Shown one piece after another: positions 29,174-29,214 of a DNA stretch of 29,214 nucleotides. The position numbers and the translations under genes were made by a program. The notes beneath the pieces are model-generated. The model saw only the letters and a program-made list of their open reading frames with translations. It did no database searches and had not been told where the DNA came from. Origin of the DNA: Chara braunii (Eukaryota; Streptophyta; Charophyceae; Charales; Characeae); NCBI GenBank assembly GCA_003427395.1, contig BFEA01000197.1, positions 461,038 to 490,251 on the forward strand, in the 5' to 3' direction. Numbering within the stretch: position 1 is the first letter of the stretch; each line of letters starts with the position of its first letter.

Positions 29174-29177
<4 letters not shown>
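28596..29177. other. Nothing recognised
   Basis: No frame above 80 aa and no motif; a TACGTACG word near 28653 and a CATACGTAC word near 28683 are the only local pattern. Confidence 0.45.

Positions 29178-29214
<37 letters not shown>
29178..29214. repeat. (CA)n microsatellite running off the window end
   Basis: At least 18 AC units up to the last base; the true length is unknown. Confidence 0.97.

Overview
This looks like a window of eukaryotic nuclear DNA, repeat-rich and gene-poor, most likely from a streptophyte alga or early plant. The evidence is long (TC)n, (CA)n and poly(A/T) tracts, assembly gaps inside such tracts, non-LTR retrotransposon remains with a poly(A) tail, PIF/Harbinger transposon remains, possible splice junctions, and no operons or ribosome binding sites. 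From memory only, the wording of the LINE reverse transcriptase and of the Harbinger-associated proteins resembles Chara braunii. This was not checked by any search. No intact host gene can be supported with confidence.

Layout. 1-2600: remains of a PIF/Harbinger DNA transposon, namely a 5'-truncated DDE nuclease on the + strand (438-866) and a broken Myb/SANT-like partner protein on the - strand (2591-1670), arranged tail to tail and cut by a (TG)n tract. 2600-7800: mostly non-coding. It holds a cluster of strong hairpins (3886-3913, 4265-4377, 4418-4541), including a tRNA-Glu-like pol III head, and a poly(T) tract with a 4-N gap. 7815-8170: clustered GTTCG/CGAAC words. 8193-9718: an unidentified + strand coding stretch, broken by frameshifts and later by stops. 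10603-11560: (TC)/(CA) microsatellites around a 585-N gap whose two edges are reverse complements of each other. Diverged copies of one repeat lie at 11530-11710 (+) and 12820-12990 (-).

14112-18305: a nearly full-length but dead L1-type LINE ORF2 (AP endonuclease, reverse transcriptase, zinc knuckle, poly(A)). 18306-19200: candidate exons with consensus splice signals. 13384-13626 and 19194-19411: two copies of a dispersed repeat on either side of the LINE. 19872-21760: two 3'-proximal pieces of a second LINE family on the - strand, lying head to tail about 1 kb apart. 24050-24515: a 74-bp minisatellite. 24604-25084: a MITE-like element with terminal inverted repeats. 26584-27065: a second unidentified coding-like stretch. 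27747-27846 and 28190-28595: an inverted/direct repeat structure and a 200-bp tandem duplication. The window ends inside a (CA)n tract.

The identifiable genes are transposon genes in decay and do not form a working pathway. The best leads for something undescribed are the two unassigned coding-like stretches (8193-9718 and 26584-27065), the tRNA-Glu-like hairpin cluster, and the 24.6 kb MITE-like element. None shows a complete system.
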